Below, piece after piece: positions 43,607 to 51,186 of a stretch of DNA of 64,000 nucleotides. Each line of letters begins with the position of its first letter. Position 1 is the first letter of the stretch. The DNA lies in NCBI GenBank assembly GCA_038233215.1, contig JBBSML010000012.1:9622-73621 (forward strand), read 5' to 3'. Made by a program: the position numbers and the translations under genes. A model generated the notes under the pieces. It made no database searches. It was given only the letters and a program-made list of their open reading frames with translations, and was not told the DNA's origin. Origin of the DNA: JACDBZ01 sp038233215 (GTDB lineage Bacteria; Chloroflexota; Limnocylindria; QHBO01).

Positions 43607-44032
43607 TTAGCGCCCGTTTGAATACCCGTTCGAGGCCGGGTGCGACCCGTTTCCGGTGCCATTGCCCGTGCCGTTGGTGTGGTTGCGTCGTGAGCGGACA
43701 GCGATATATGCCTGCATCAACTCGCGAACATCCGCCTCGGTGAGGGAGTCATCACCGCGCAGGGCGTGCTCAACGCGAGTCGCGGGCATGACCACGCGGG
43801 AGCTCACTGCGGAGAAGTAGGCGGGACCATCGGCCTCATCGTGGATCTCGCGGAGGCCGCGGGCGAGCTTGGTGGCCGTGCCCAGCGACGGCATCCGGTC
43901 ACCCTTGATCAACCGGGAGATCGTGGAATGATCCACGCCCGACTGGAGCGCCAAGTGGCGCTGGCTCATCTTCTTTTCCTTCAGCTGGCCACGCAGCCAG
44001 GCGTTGAAGGATCGCGGCGTCTGCAGCGTCAT
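43607..44032 (-). CDS. XRE-family transcriptional regulator
   Basis: The 141-residue protein has a helix-turn-helix at residues 8-60 (KKMSQRHLALQSGVDHSTISRLIKG, then MPSLGTATKLARGL). A linker follows, and the low-complexity Asn/Gly/Thr/Ser tail (NGTGNGTGNGSHPASNGY) looks disordered. ATG at 44032 is six bases from a TATAGG box. An inverted repeat upstream (44056-44062 / 44073-44079) may be its own operator. The longer frame upstream reads through a repeat element. Confidence 0.82.
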   Translation of the reverse strand: MTLQTPRSFNAWLRGQLKEKKMSQRHLALQSGVDHSTISRLIKGDRMPSLGTATKLARGLREIHDEADGPAYFSAVSSRVVMPATRVEHALRGDDSLTEADVRELMQAYIAVRSRRNHTNGTGNGTGNGSHPASNGYSNGR

Positions 44033-44038
44033 CTGCGA

Positions 44039-44044
44039 CCTATA
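44039..44044 (-). promoter_or_regulatory. Candidate -10 box TATAGG, leaderless XRE gene
   Basis: On the minus strand TATAGG is followed by TCGCAG and then the ATG at 44032. Confidence 0.45.
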
Positions 44045-44055
44045 TGCGCTGTACG

Positions 44056-44079
44056 CCATCGGTACGGGTGTGCCGATGG
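44056..44079. promoter_or_regulatory. Inverted repeat upstream of the XRE gene
   Basis: CCATCGG (44056-44062) and CCGATGG (44073-44079) form a 7-bp dyad around the expected -35 position of the XRE promoter. It could be an autoregulatory operator. Confidence 0.35.
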
Positions 44080-44172
44080 TGCATACGAGCAACCGCAGCA
44101 TCCATTGTGGACGGCTCCGCCTCAATAGGAGGAAGGTACCGCGCCTCTTGGCGACCCCTGCGAGTTGCATCA

Positions 44173-44344
44173 GGTGCACGTAACGACGAAGAAGGGACCT
44201 GATCGGCCCACATTTGGGCCATGGTTTGCACGTCACGCACATCCAGGACCGTCTGGGGCCGAATCGAGCCACAACGTGGTCGTTACGTGCACCCAGCGCA
44301 AAACCGAGCCACAACGTGGTCGTTACATGCGCCCAGCGCAAAAC
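44173..44344. repeat. Dispersed inverted-repeat element, family 1, copy 2
   Basis: A perfect 15-bp inverted repeat, GGTGCACGTAACGAC (44173-44187) and GTCGTTACGTGCACC (44279-44293), flanks a centre with GGGCCATGGTTTGCACGT (44216-44233). The right end is duplicated as two tandem 40-bp units, 44265-44304 and 44305-44344, differing at two bases. It ends 29 bp from the stop of the flippase-like gene. The rest of the 341-bp gap (44033-44172) holds the XRE promoter region. Confidence 0.75.
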
Positions 44345-44373
44345 CGCGGCCCAGAAGGAACAGAAGACCCGGG

Positions 44374-45435
44374 TTAGCCGGGGGAGACCACCCTGGCTCC
44401 ATGGGCGCGCCGGACTTTTTGGCTGAAGGCGTAGAGGATGCCGCCCAGGATGATGACCGTCACGATCGTCAGGCCCCGGTCCACGAGGGCGACCGCGGCG
44501 GCAGGTTCCTCGGGAACGCCGTACAGGAATAGGACGCCGATGATGCCGGCCTCCACGAAGCCGAAGCCCGCGGGCGTCAAGGGAATGGCAGTCAGGAGGG
44601 CGGCCGCAAGGGCCACGAAGACCGATGCGCTGATTCCGAGACCCACCTCCGGCAGGTCCAGCGCACGGATGACGAAGTACAGGCGCGCGCCCTCCAGCAC
44701 CCAGATGCCGACGGTCAGCGCCAGGACGACCGGGGCGCTGCGGGCCGACAACGCCCCGGTGCTGCCTTCCTGGAATCGAATCCACAGTTCGCCGATGCGA
44801 GCCGGCAGCCAGCGCCCGATGCGCGCGCCGTACAGTCGCAGCCCGGCCAGCATCAGGATGAGCGTGATGGCCAGCACGAAGCCGATGACAAAGAGTGTGT
44901 CGATCTCCGGGCGAGATCGACCCCGGAAGGACCAGAAGCCGGCGGTCAGTGCCAGTACGGCGATGACGATGATATCGGCGATCCGCTCGATGAAGACCGT
45001 CCCCACCGTCCGGGAGATGGAGGCGGCGTAGTTCGCACGCAGCAGGTACGCCCGATACAGGTCGCCCAGCTTGGCCGGCACCAGGCAGTTGACGAACCAC
45101 GAGAGGAACAGGATCTCGGTCGCGTCGCGGAAGCGGACCGGCATGGCGCTGCGCCCCAGGACGTAGCGCCATCGGAAGCCGCGCAGCGGGAAGGTCGCGT
45201 AGTACGCAAGGAACGCGAGGCCCAGGAATCCGACGTCCGCCTGTCCGACCAGGCGCCACACGAGGCCCCAGTTGAAGTCGTCGCCAAAAATGACGCGCGA
45301 GAGGAAGTAGAGGAGGAGAAGGCCGAACACCAGCGAGCCGATCGTCCGCACGTTCAAGATTCGGCTGCGGAGCGAAACCTGGTCGGCCGTGAACTCGTCG
45401 GCGTTGCGCTCCGAATCTGCTATCGGCTCACCCAT
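44374..45435 (-). CDS. LPG-synthase-TM/YbhN-like flippase-domain membrane protein
   Basis: The 353-residue polytopic protein matches the lysylphosphatidylglycerol-synthase transmembrane family (UPF0104): FPLRGFRWRYVLG, SWFVNCLVPAKLGDLYRAYLL, TVFIERIADIIVI, and near the C-terminus IPLTPAGFGFVEAG. Members translocate or modify lipids and are often found with glycosyltransferases; the exact substrate is unknown. ATG at 45435 overlaps the end of the PHP gene by 8 nt, indicating an operon with it and perhaps mreB. Confidence 0.85.
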   Translation of the reverse strand: MGEPIADSERNADEFTADQVSLRSRILNVRTIGSLVFGLLLLYFLSRVIFGDDFNWGLVWRLVGQADVGFLGLAFLAYYATFPLRGFRWRYVLGRSAMPVRFRDATEILFLSWFVNCLVPAKLGDLYRAYLLRANYAASISRTVGTVFIERIADIIVIAVLALTAGFWSFRGRSRPEIDTLFVIGFVLAITLILMLAGLRLYGARIGRWLPARIGELWIRFQEGSTGALSARSAPVVLALTVGIWVLEGARLYFVIRALDLPEVGLGISASVFVALAAALLTAIPLTPAGFGFVEAGIIGVLFLYGVPEEPAAAVALVDRGLTIVTVIILGGILYAFSQKVRRAHGARVVSPG

Positions 45436-46312
45436 CCGTATCGGGCTCTTTGGAGGGCAGGTCGGCGCTGGTCGGGCGCTTGACGGGCTCCTGACGCACG
45501 ACCTCCGGCTCCTGCGGACCCAGGATCGGGCCGGTAGCGGTGCGCTTGCCGCGCCATCCGTCGAACGAGTTCTTCCAGACTGCCCAGCGCGTGGTGGCGT
45601 GAATGAGGACAGTGGACCGACTGGCATGCCAGTCGTTATCGGGCAGCAGGATCTTCAGCTGCTCGGCGGTTTCGAACGCGGGGAGGGCGTTGAAGGCCAT
45701 CGCCACCTCGAAGCGCGAATGGGAGTCGGAGGCCGCGATACCGGGAATCCCGTAGCGGTGCGCGAATTCGGCTGCCTCGAGGTTGTGGCGCTGGAGCGCG
45801 ACGCGACAGTTGAAGACCTCGATCATGTCGATCTTGCCGGTGTCCGCGAGGTTGCGCAGCGGACCGTCCCGGATGTGCGAGCCGCGGAATGGATCGAACG
45901 GGTGCGGGATGCTGACGAGGCCACCTTGCCGATGGATCTCATCCGCGGTCTCCTTGGCGCTGAGACCGCGCGGGATGGTCCTGGTCAGGAAGATGCCGAC
46001 CACCTCTCCGTCCGCGGTCGAGACCTCCTCGCCCAGGATGACGGTGAGCTCGTCCTCCAGGCCCAGCTCGCGCACCTTGTCGCGTACCGCAATCGCCCCT
46101 TCCACGTTGTTGTGATTCGTGACCGCGACGTGCGTCAGGCCGCGTTCGATCGCGGTCCTGATGAACCTCTCCTCGGGCAGGATCGAGTCACGACTGAACC
46201 GGGTGTGAATGTGGAAATCCACGAAGACCCGGTCCATCCGCGGCTTGCCCGTTCCTTCCCGCTGCTGCATGAGCGAGGCGCGAAGGTCGCCCGCGGATGC
46301 AGCGATGGTCAC
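45428..46312 (-). CDS. PHP-domain phosphoesterase
   Basis: The 294-residue metal-dependent hydrolase has the four PHP motifs: DFHIHTRFSRDS (His34, His36), VTNHNNVEG, ILGEEVS and VSIPHPFDPFRG, followed by MIEVFNCR and AASDSHSRFE. Proteins of this class include histidinol-phosphate and nucleotide phosphoesterases (TrpH/YciV type); substrate cannot be read. GTG start lies 7 nt after the mreB stop, and its 3' end overlaps the flippase-like gene. Confidence 0.85.
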   Translation of the reverse strand: MTIAASAGDLRASLMQQREGTGKPRMDRVFVDFHIHTRFSRDSILPEERFIRTAIERGLTHVAVTNHNNVEGAIAVRDKVRELGLEDELTVILGEEVSTADGEVVGIFLTRTIPRGLSAKETADEIHRQGGLVSIPHPFDPFRGSHIRDGPLRNLADTGKIDMIEVFNCRVALQRHNLEAAEFAHRYGIPGIAASDSHSRFEVAMAFNALPAFETAEQLKILLPDNDWHASRSTVLIHATTRWAVWKNSFDGWRGKRTATGPILGPQEPEVVRQEPVKRPTSADLPSKEPDTDG

Positions 46313-46319
46313 GGGTGAC

Positions 46320-47315
46320 TCACGAGTGGCTCACCAGGCTCTTGCGATACGCGCCGAAGTGCTCCAGCGCCATGCCGGTGCCCACGGCGACGCTGTTCAG
46401 CGCGTTCTCCGCGACGTGGCACGGGATGCCGGTCACCTGCGTCAGCAGCTTGTCGAGGTTCCTGAGCAGTGAACCGCCGCCGGTCATGACCATCCCCTTG
46501 TCGATGATGTCGGAGCTCAGCTCGGGCGGCGTCTGCTCGAGCACGTTGCGGACCGCGGTGATGATCGCCTGGAGCGGCTGCTCGATCGCCTCGGTGACCT
46601 CCGTGGAGCTGATCGGAATCGTGCGGGGCAGGCCCGCGATCATGTCGCGGCCCTTGACCTCCATCCTGAGTGGCTCGTCCATCGGCAAAGCGGATCCGAT
46701 CTGGATCTTCACCTCCTCCGCCGTCCGGTCGCCGATCATGAGGTTGTACTTGCGCCGGATGTAGTTCGCGATCGTCTCGTCGAAGCGGTTGCCGCCGACC
46801 CGCAGGGACTCGGAGACGACGATCCCACCCAGCGCGATCACCGCGACCTCGCTGGTTCCTCCACCGATATCGATGATCATGTTTCCGCTCGGTCCCGAGA
46901 TGGGGACGTTTGCGCCGATGGCCGCCGCCAGCGGCTCTTCAATCAGATACGCATCCTTCGCGCCGGCCTTGAGGGCAGCGTCCCGGACGGCCCGTTTCTC
47001 GACGCTGGTGACCCCGGAAGGGACGCTGATCATCACGTCTGGTTTGAAGAGGCGCACGCGGGCAACTTTGTTGATCACGTAGCGCAGCATCGCTTCGGTG
47101 ATGAGGTAGTCGGCGATGACGCCGTCTCTCATCGGGCGGATCGCCCGGACATTGCCGGGGGTGCGGCCGATCATCTCTCTCGCTTCTTCGCCGACGGCGA
47201 CGAGGCGGTTGTCATCCTCACTGATGGCCACCACGCTCGGTTCGTTCAGCACGACGCCCTTGCCCTTGACGTACACGAGGATATTGGCGGTGCCGAGGTC
47301 AATGCCGATCTTCAT
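46320..47315 (-). CDS. mreB: MreB-family rod-shape actin homolog
   Basis: Forms membrane-associated filaments that guide peptidoglycan synthesis. The 331-residue protein shows IGIDLGTANILVYVKGKG (phosphate 1), PSGVTSVEKRAVRDAA, EEPLAAAIGAN, IIDIGGGTSEVAVIALGG (phosphate 2) and MVMTGGGSLLRNLD (adenosine). Length is close to typical MreB. No mreC or mreD follows. ATG at 47315 overlaps a four-codon upstream micro-ORF stop (ATGA). Confidence 0.93.
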   Translation of the reverse strand: MKIGIDLGTANILVYVKGKGVVLNEPSVVAISEDDNRLVAVGEEAREMIGRTPGNVRAIRPMRDGVIADYLITEAMLRYVINKVARVRLFKPDVMISVPSGVTSVEKRAVRDAALKAGAKDAYLIEEPLAAAIGANVPISGPSGNMIIDIGGGTSEVAVIALGGIVVSESLRVGGNRFDETIANYIRRKYNLMIGDRTAEEVKIQIGSALPMDEPLRMEVKGRDMIAGLPRTIPISSTEVTEAIEQPLQAIITAVRNVLEQTPPELSSDIIDKGMVMTGGGSLLRNLDKLLTQVTGIPCHVAENALNSVAVGTGMALEHFGAYRKSLVSHS

Positions 47316-47323
47316 GCGTTCAT
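47312..47323 (-). other. Micro-ORF (MNA) coupled to mreB start
   Basis: ATG AAC GCA TGA; the TGA overlaps the mreB ATG. A GATAGC box (47330-47335) lies six bases upstream of the micro-ORF ATG, so the transcript could be leaderless. Confidence 0.4.
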
Positions 47324-47329
47324 GCGTGC

Positions 47330-47335
47330 GCTATC
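47330..47335 (-). promoter_or_regulatory. Candidate -10 box GATAGC at the mreB micro-ORF
   Basis: On the minus strand GATAGC is followed by GCACGC and the micro-ORF ATG at 47323. A second possible -10, TATACT, lies at 47365-47370 (minus), which would give a leader of about 40 nt. Confidence 0.35.
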
Positions 47336-47408
47336 GGTCCAATTCGAGCGTGTGGGGAGCCCGCAGTATACCGACACCGCTCCCAGGGTCCGGTGGGGGC
47401 TCGCGTGT

Positions 47409-47590
47409 AGACATTTGCCCGTCATGGCGGCATGTGTCCGCATGGGGGTGCGCGTTCGGTCATCTGCCGTGATGGTGGGCAATAGCCGAGGTTCTGGGCT
47501 GCATGCGGCCGGATTCACGCTCCCGTCCTCGGTGGCTTCGGGTTCGTTCCGCGGCTAATGCCCGCCATGGCGTCATCTGTCACAACGGTG
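47409..47590. repeat. Dispersed inverted-repeat element, family 2, locus 2
   Basis: Units at 47409-47445 (GACATTTGCCCGTCATGGCG, inverted), 47452-47491 (GCGTTCGGTCATCTGCCGTG...GGGCAATAGCCG) and 47553-47590 (GCGGCTAATGCCCGCCATGG, inverted). The last unit contains the stop codon of the XRE-nuclease gene. The spacer GCATGCGGCCGGATTCACGC (47501-47520) resembles that of locus 1. Confidence 0.7.
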
Positions 47591-48323
47591 ACGCGTGCCG
47601 GCCAGCCACTCCGCCCCTGACGCGCTGCGCTGGGCTCCCGGGGCCACCGGTGGCTGGCAGGCTGACGAACCACAACGCTCCGCTGGGGCTGACCGCCGGG
47701 CGCCGAAGCCACGAGATGCATGTCCGACCGCGAAGACTGAACCGATCAAAGAGGGTATCGAGGTTCGCGATCCGGCGCCGAATGGTGCGGTCATCGGCCA
47801 TCACGATGGCGGGGACGACGGCCCGAACCTCCCAACCGAGTTCGCCGGCCACGTGTCGGGCCAGCCGTGTCTTCACGTCGAGCGAACCGAGCAGTGCCTG
47901 GACATCGACGAGGTCGGTCTTGATCTCGATCACCAGCAGCGTGCCGGTCATTGGATGCCACGCAAGAAGATCGATCCTGCCGCGCTCGCCATATCGGCTG
48001 TAACTGACCTCCACCCGAACGATCCAGCCCCAGCGCTCGAGGCGGCGCTTGACGCGGGCACCAAGGACTGCATGACCGGCGTCGAGAAGCCGATCCAGCT
48101 CTGGCCCGTTCCAGAACATCCGCACGTCGAGCCGGGCGCCCAATGCGCCGATGATCGCCTCGACGGCGGCCATCTTCAGACGCCGCGCCTGCCCGCGTTC
48201 GAGCGACGAGACGGCTTGCCGGCTTACTCCGGCTCGGGTGGCCAGCACCGTCTGGGTCAGTGCCTGACGTACCCGGAGCATCCGAGCGAGCCGGCCAAGC
48301 CGCTCCGCATTCACGTTCCTCAT
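47580..48323 (-). CDS. XRE helix-turn-helix fused to a PD-(D/E)XK-like nuclease domain
   Basis: The 247-residue protein has a helix-turn-helix at residues 8-60 (TQTVLATRAGVSRQAVSSLERG). A second domain at about 75-190 has a Glu105...Asp118...Glu133-x-Lys135 pattern (VEVSYSR, RGRIDLLAW, LLVIEIKTDL), the active-site layout of PD-(D/E)XK nucleases. The C-terminal 35 residues are low in structure and run into a family-2 repeat, so the original stop may have been displaced. It is divergent from nei across 65 bp. A DNA-binding nuclease or a nuclease-fold regulator are both possible. Confidence 0.65.
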   Translation of the reverse strand: MRNVNAERLGRLARMLRVRQALTQTVLATRAGVSRQAVSSLERGQARRLKMAAVEAIIGALGARLDVRMFWNGPELDRLLDAGHAVLGARVKRRLERWGWIVRVEVSYSRYGERGRIDLLAWHPMTGTLLVIEIKTDLVDVQALLGSLDVKTRLARHVAGELGWEVRAVVPAIVMADDRTIRRRIANLDTLFDRFSLRGRTCISWLRRPAVSPSGALWFVSLPATGGPGSPAQRVRGGVAGRHASPL

Positions 48324-48376
48324 GATGGACGGGGACGCTTACCGCGTGATTACCGGCCGCTTACCGGCGAGCGGAT

Positions 48377-48382
48377 CACAAT
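48377..48382 (+). promoter_or_regulatory. Candidate -10 box CACAAT, leaderless nei
   Basis: CACAAT, six bases (GGACAG), then the ATG at 48389. Confidence 0.45.
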
Positions 48383-48388
48383 GGACAG

Positions 48389-49210
48389 ATGCCTGAAGGC
48401 GACACGATCTTCCGTACCGCCGAGGTGCTGCGTGCCGCGCTGGTTGGTCGACGAATCACGGCAGCGCGCGCGCAGCCCCGGCCAGGCTTGCGGCGGGTGC
48501 CGGACCTGTCGCGGCTGATCGGCGCAACGGTGGCAAACGTTGAAGCGCGCGGCAAGCATCTGCTCATCGGCTTCGATAACGGGTTGACAGTGCGCAGCCA
48601 TCTGCGCATGAGCGGGTCATGGCACCGATATCGCGCCGGCGAGCCATGGAGCCGTCCGCTGCGCCAGGCCAGCGCCATCCTCGAAACATCGGAGTCCGTG
48701 GCGGTGGCCTTCAACACTCCCGTCGTGGAACTGTTGACGGAGTCCGATCTTCGCCGGTCCCGGGCGTTGACCACGCTCGGGCCGGACCTGCTTTCAAGCG
48801 TCTTTGACGTTGACGAGGCGATGCGGCGACTTCGAGAACGCGACGGCCACGAACTAGGGAATGTCCTGCTCGACCAGCGAGCGGTGGCGGGAATCGGAAA
48901 CGTCTACAAGAGCGAGGTCGCGTTCCTCGAGGGCCTGGATCCGTGGGGGCCGATCGCAGCCTTCGAGGATTCGGAGCTGATCAATGCCCTCCGCACCGCC
49001 CGGCGGCTGCTCCAGGCGAATACCAGGGGCGGAGCACGGATCACCACCGGAAGCCCCGTCCGCGGCCAGGCACTCTGGGTCTACGGTCGGGCGGGCCGTC
49101 CATGTCGCCGATGCGGAACGCAGATCCAGGTTCGCCGTCAAGGGGAGCTCGCTCGACAGACGTACTGGTGTCCCCACTGTCAGCCGCACCGCAAACGCCC
49201 CGTCATGTGA
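48389..49210 (+). CDS. nei: Fpg/Nei family DNA glycosylase (endonuclease VIII-like)
   Basis: Removes oxidised bases and nicks the strand in base-excision repair. The 273-residue protein begins MPEGDTIFR with Pro2 and Glu3 as catalytic residues and TIFR typical of actinobacterial Nei2-type enzymes. The beta-hairpin Lys is in EARGKHLLIGF; NVYKSEVAF is the helix-two-turn-helix; the C-terminus has a CRRCGTQIQ...WCPHCQ zinc finger. Fpg and Nei cannot be separated with certainty from sequence alone. Confidence 0.88.
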   Translation: MPEGDTIFRTAEVLRAALVGRRITAARAQPRPGLRRVPDLSRLIGATVANVEARGKHLLIGFDNGLTVRSHLRMSGSWHRYRAGEPWSRPLRQASAILETSESVAVAFNTPVVELLTESDLRRSRALTTLGPDLLSSVFDVDEAMRRLRERDGHELGNVLLDQRAVAGIGNVYKSEVAFLEGLDPWGPIAAFEDSELINALRTARRLLQANTRGGARITTGSPVRGQALWVYGRAGRPCRRCGTQIQVRRQGELARQTYWCPHCQPHRKRPVM

Positions 49211-49301
49211 TGCGGCCCAGCCTCAGATGTTTCCACGGCCGTTCCCGTAGCGGGCGGTCGGCGCATGAGCCGGCGGCATGAGCCGGCGGCATCACGCAAC
49301 C

Positions 49302-49483
49302 GCGTTCGGTCATTTGCCGTGGTGGTGAGCATTAGCCGGAAACAGAGTCCACCACGGCGGCTGGTGAGCGTGACGGCGGCCGATCCACCGCTGTTCAATC
49401 GGCTAACGCCCGCCTGGACAGCAGGTGTCCGAAGGCTGATGGTTGAGCGGACAAATGCCGCGATGGTGGTCATTTGACCGAAG
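49302..49483. repeat. Dispersed inverted-repeat element, family 2, locus 3
   Basis: Units at 49302-49343 (GCGTTCGGTCATTTGCCGTG...GAGCATTAGCCGG), 49400-49431 (CGGCTAACGCCCGCC, inverted and diverged) and 49447-49483 (GCGGACAAATGCCGCGATGG...CATTTGACCG). They fill the convergent gap between nei and murA. Just before it, GCATGAGCCGGCG is tandemly repeated at 49263-49289. Confidence 0.7.
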
Positions 49484-49500
49484 AATTTCCACCGCGGCAG

Positions 49501-50778
49501 CTATGCCTCGATGCGGTTGATGTTGGCGCCGAGGGCGACGAGCTTGGCTTCGATCTGCTCGTAGCCGCGATCCACGTGCTCGATGCCGGAGATGACCGAC
49601 GTGCCCGTGGCGACGAGCGCGGCGAGGATGAGGGTGGCGCCCGCACGCAGGTCCGCGATCCCGACCTCGGCACCGTGAAGGGGCGTGGGACCGGAGATCC
49701 TGGCGCGCCGGTCGTCGAGAAGCTCGATGTCGGCGCCCATCCGCGACAGCTCGCGCAGGTGGTCGAGACGGTCCTCGAAGATCGTCTCGTTGATGGTCGA
49801 GATGCCATCCGCTTGGGTGAGCAGGACTGAAAGGGGCGCCTGGAAGTCGGTGGCGAATCCGGGATAGGGATCGGTGCGCAGGTCGACGGCGCGCAGGGAA
49901 CCCGGGTCAACGGCGCGGACGGTGAGGGTGGAGGCGGCCGCATCGGCCTCATAGGAAACGTTCATGCGATCGCAGACTTCCAGGAACGCGCCGAGGTGCG
50001 CGGGATTCACGCCACGCAGGGTGACCGACCCGCCGGTGATGGCGGCCGCGATGGCGAAGGTTTCGGCCTCGAGCCGGTCGCCGATCACGTGGTGCTCGAC
50101 CCCGCCCAAACGATCAACGCCCTCGATCTCGATGCGGCGCTCCTCCGTGCGCTCGATCCTGGCGCCCATGGAGCGGAGCATGGCAATCAGGTCGTCCACC
50201 TCCGGCTCGAGCGCCGCGTTGTCGAGGATCGTCGTTCCGCGGGTCAGCGTGGCGGCCAGCATCGCGTTTTCGGTGCCCATGACGGTGACAATCGGGAACT
50301 CGATGTGCGCCCCTCGAAGACCGTCGGGCGGCGCCGCCGCAAAGTAGTAGCCGTTGCGATACACGATCGTGGCGCCCAGGCGCTCCATTGCGTGGACGTG
50401 CAGGTCGACCGGGCGCCGTCCGATTCGATCCCCGCCGGGATTCGGCAGGATCACCCGGCCGAACCGCGCCAGCATCGGTCCCAGGAGGATGAAGCTGGCC
50501 CGCATTTTCATGGCCGCGTCGAGCGGCACGAACGGCCACGGCGCTTCGACCGCGCGCAGCTCCAGCGCGTCGCCGTTCACGCGCCGAACCTCGAAACCGA
50601 TATCGGTGAGGACCTCGCGCAGAATGGCGACGTCGCTGATCTTCGGCACGTTGCGCAGCGTGCACGGTTCGTCGGTCAGGACGGCCGCGGCCATCATCTT
50701 CAGGACCGCGTTCTTGGCGCCGGCGATGCGCACCTCGCCGGAGAGCGGCACGCCGCCCGTGATCACGAACTTCTGCAT
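49501..50778 (-). CDS. murA: UDP-N-acetylglucosamine 1-carboxyvinyltransferase, Asp in place of active-site Cys
   Basis: First committed step of peptidoglycan synthesis, adding enolpyruvate to UDP-GlcNAc. The 425-residue protein has KNA at residues 22-24, PGGDRIGRRPVDLH, and the C-terminal RAGATLILAAL. In most MurA enzymes the loop reads PGGCxIGxRPVDLH; here the residue equivalent to Cys115 is Asp117. Natural Cys-to-Asp MurA variants (Mycobacterium, Chlamydia) are active and fosfomycin-resistant. Two -10-like boxes precede it: TAGACT 16 nt and TATACT about 46 nt from the ATG. Confidence 0.93.
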   Translation of the reverse strand: MQKFVITGGVPLSGEVRIAGAKNAVLKMMAAAVLTDEPCTLRNVPKISDVAILREVLTDIGFEVRRVNGDALELRAVEAPWPFVPLDAAMKMRASFILLGPMLARFGRVILPNPGGDRIGRRPVDLHVHAMERLGATIVYRNGYYFAAAPPDGLRGAHIEFPIVTVMGTENAMLAATLTRGTTILDNAALEPEVDDLIAMLRSMGARIERTEERRIEIEGVDRLGGVEHHVIGDRLEAETFAIAAAITGGSVTLRGVNPAHLGAFLEVCDRMNVSYEADAAASTLTVRAVDPGSLRAVDLRTDPYPGFATDFQAPLSVLLTQADGISTINETIFEDRLDHLRELSRMGADIELLDDRRARISGPTPLHGAEVGIADLRAGATLILAALVATGTSVISGIEHVDRGYEQIEAKLVALGANINRIEA

Positions 50779-50818
50779 GGACCGATGCAGTCTAGTGGGA
50801 GCCCTGCGGGAGCGCTGG

Positions 50819-50840
50819 AGTATATACGTATATATTCCAC
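50819..50840 (-). promoter_or_regulatory. AT-rich palindrome with embedded -10 box upstream of murA
   Basis: TATATACGTATATA (50821-50834) is a perfect 14-bp palindrome, flanked by GGAG and TTCC. Read toward murA it ends in TATACT (50824-50819), a good -10. A near-identical element lies at 54579-54600 between atpA and atpG. Confidence 0.55.
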
Positions 50841-50856
50841 AGCCGCCAAGGCCGAA

Positions 50857-51183
50857 TCACCCGGGAAACGCCTCTTTCCACTCATGCCCGCCCATGTGGT
50901 GGCCGTCGCACAACCCGAGGCGCCCCCCCATGTGGCGCGACGGCAGATACGGCTGCATTCCCGCCTCGAAGGGAGTCGGCTCGCGATTGCAGATCATCAT
51001 CCGCCCCTCTCGCGCCCACTCGTAGAGATGATCAGATGAGCAGAACCGATACGGCTTCGTGAAATTGACCGTTTCACCATGGGCCGGACTGCTCGGGAGG
51101 CCGATCGGCCCTGTCTCGCGCACAACCTCGATCCGCACCGGCAACTGCGGCATGCGCGTGCCGCATCGGTCGCAGGACAGCAC
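50857..51183 (-). CDS. Small protein with FCS/MYM-like zinc-binding Cys pairs
   Basis: The 108-residue protein begins LSCDRCGTRMPQLPVRIE and later has YRFCSSDHLYEWAREG, giving a CxxC...CSS-DH pattern like FCS/TRASH zinc fingers, followed by a His/Gly-rich tail (MGGRLGLCDGHHMGGHEW). Function unknown. GTG at 51183 starts three bases after the previous gene's stop, so the two small genes form an operon upstream of murA. Confidence 0.6.
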   Translation of the reverse strand: MLSCDRCGTRMPQLPVRIEVVRETGPIGLPSSPAHGETVNFTKPYRFCSSDHLYEWAREGRMMICNREPTPFEAGMQPYLPSRHMGGRLGLCDGHHMGGHEWKEAFPG

Positions 51184-51186
51184 CCG

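Noticed and set aside
43410..49483. CRISPR-like repeats
   Set aside because: Units are few, in both orientations, with unequal spacing and no cas genes; better described as dispersed inverted repeats.
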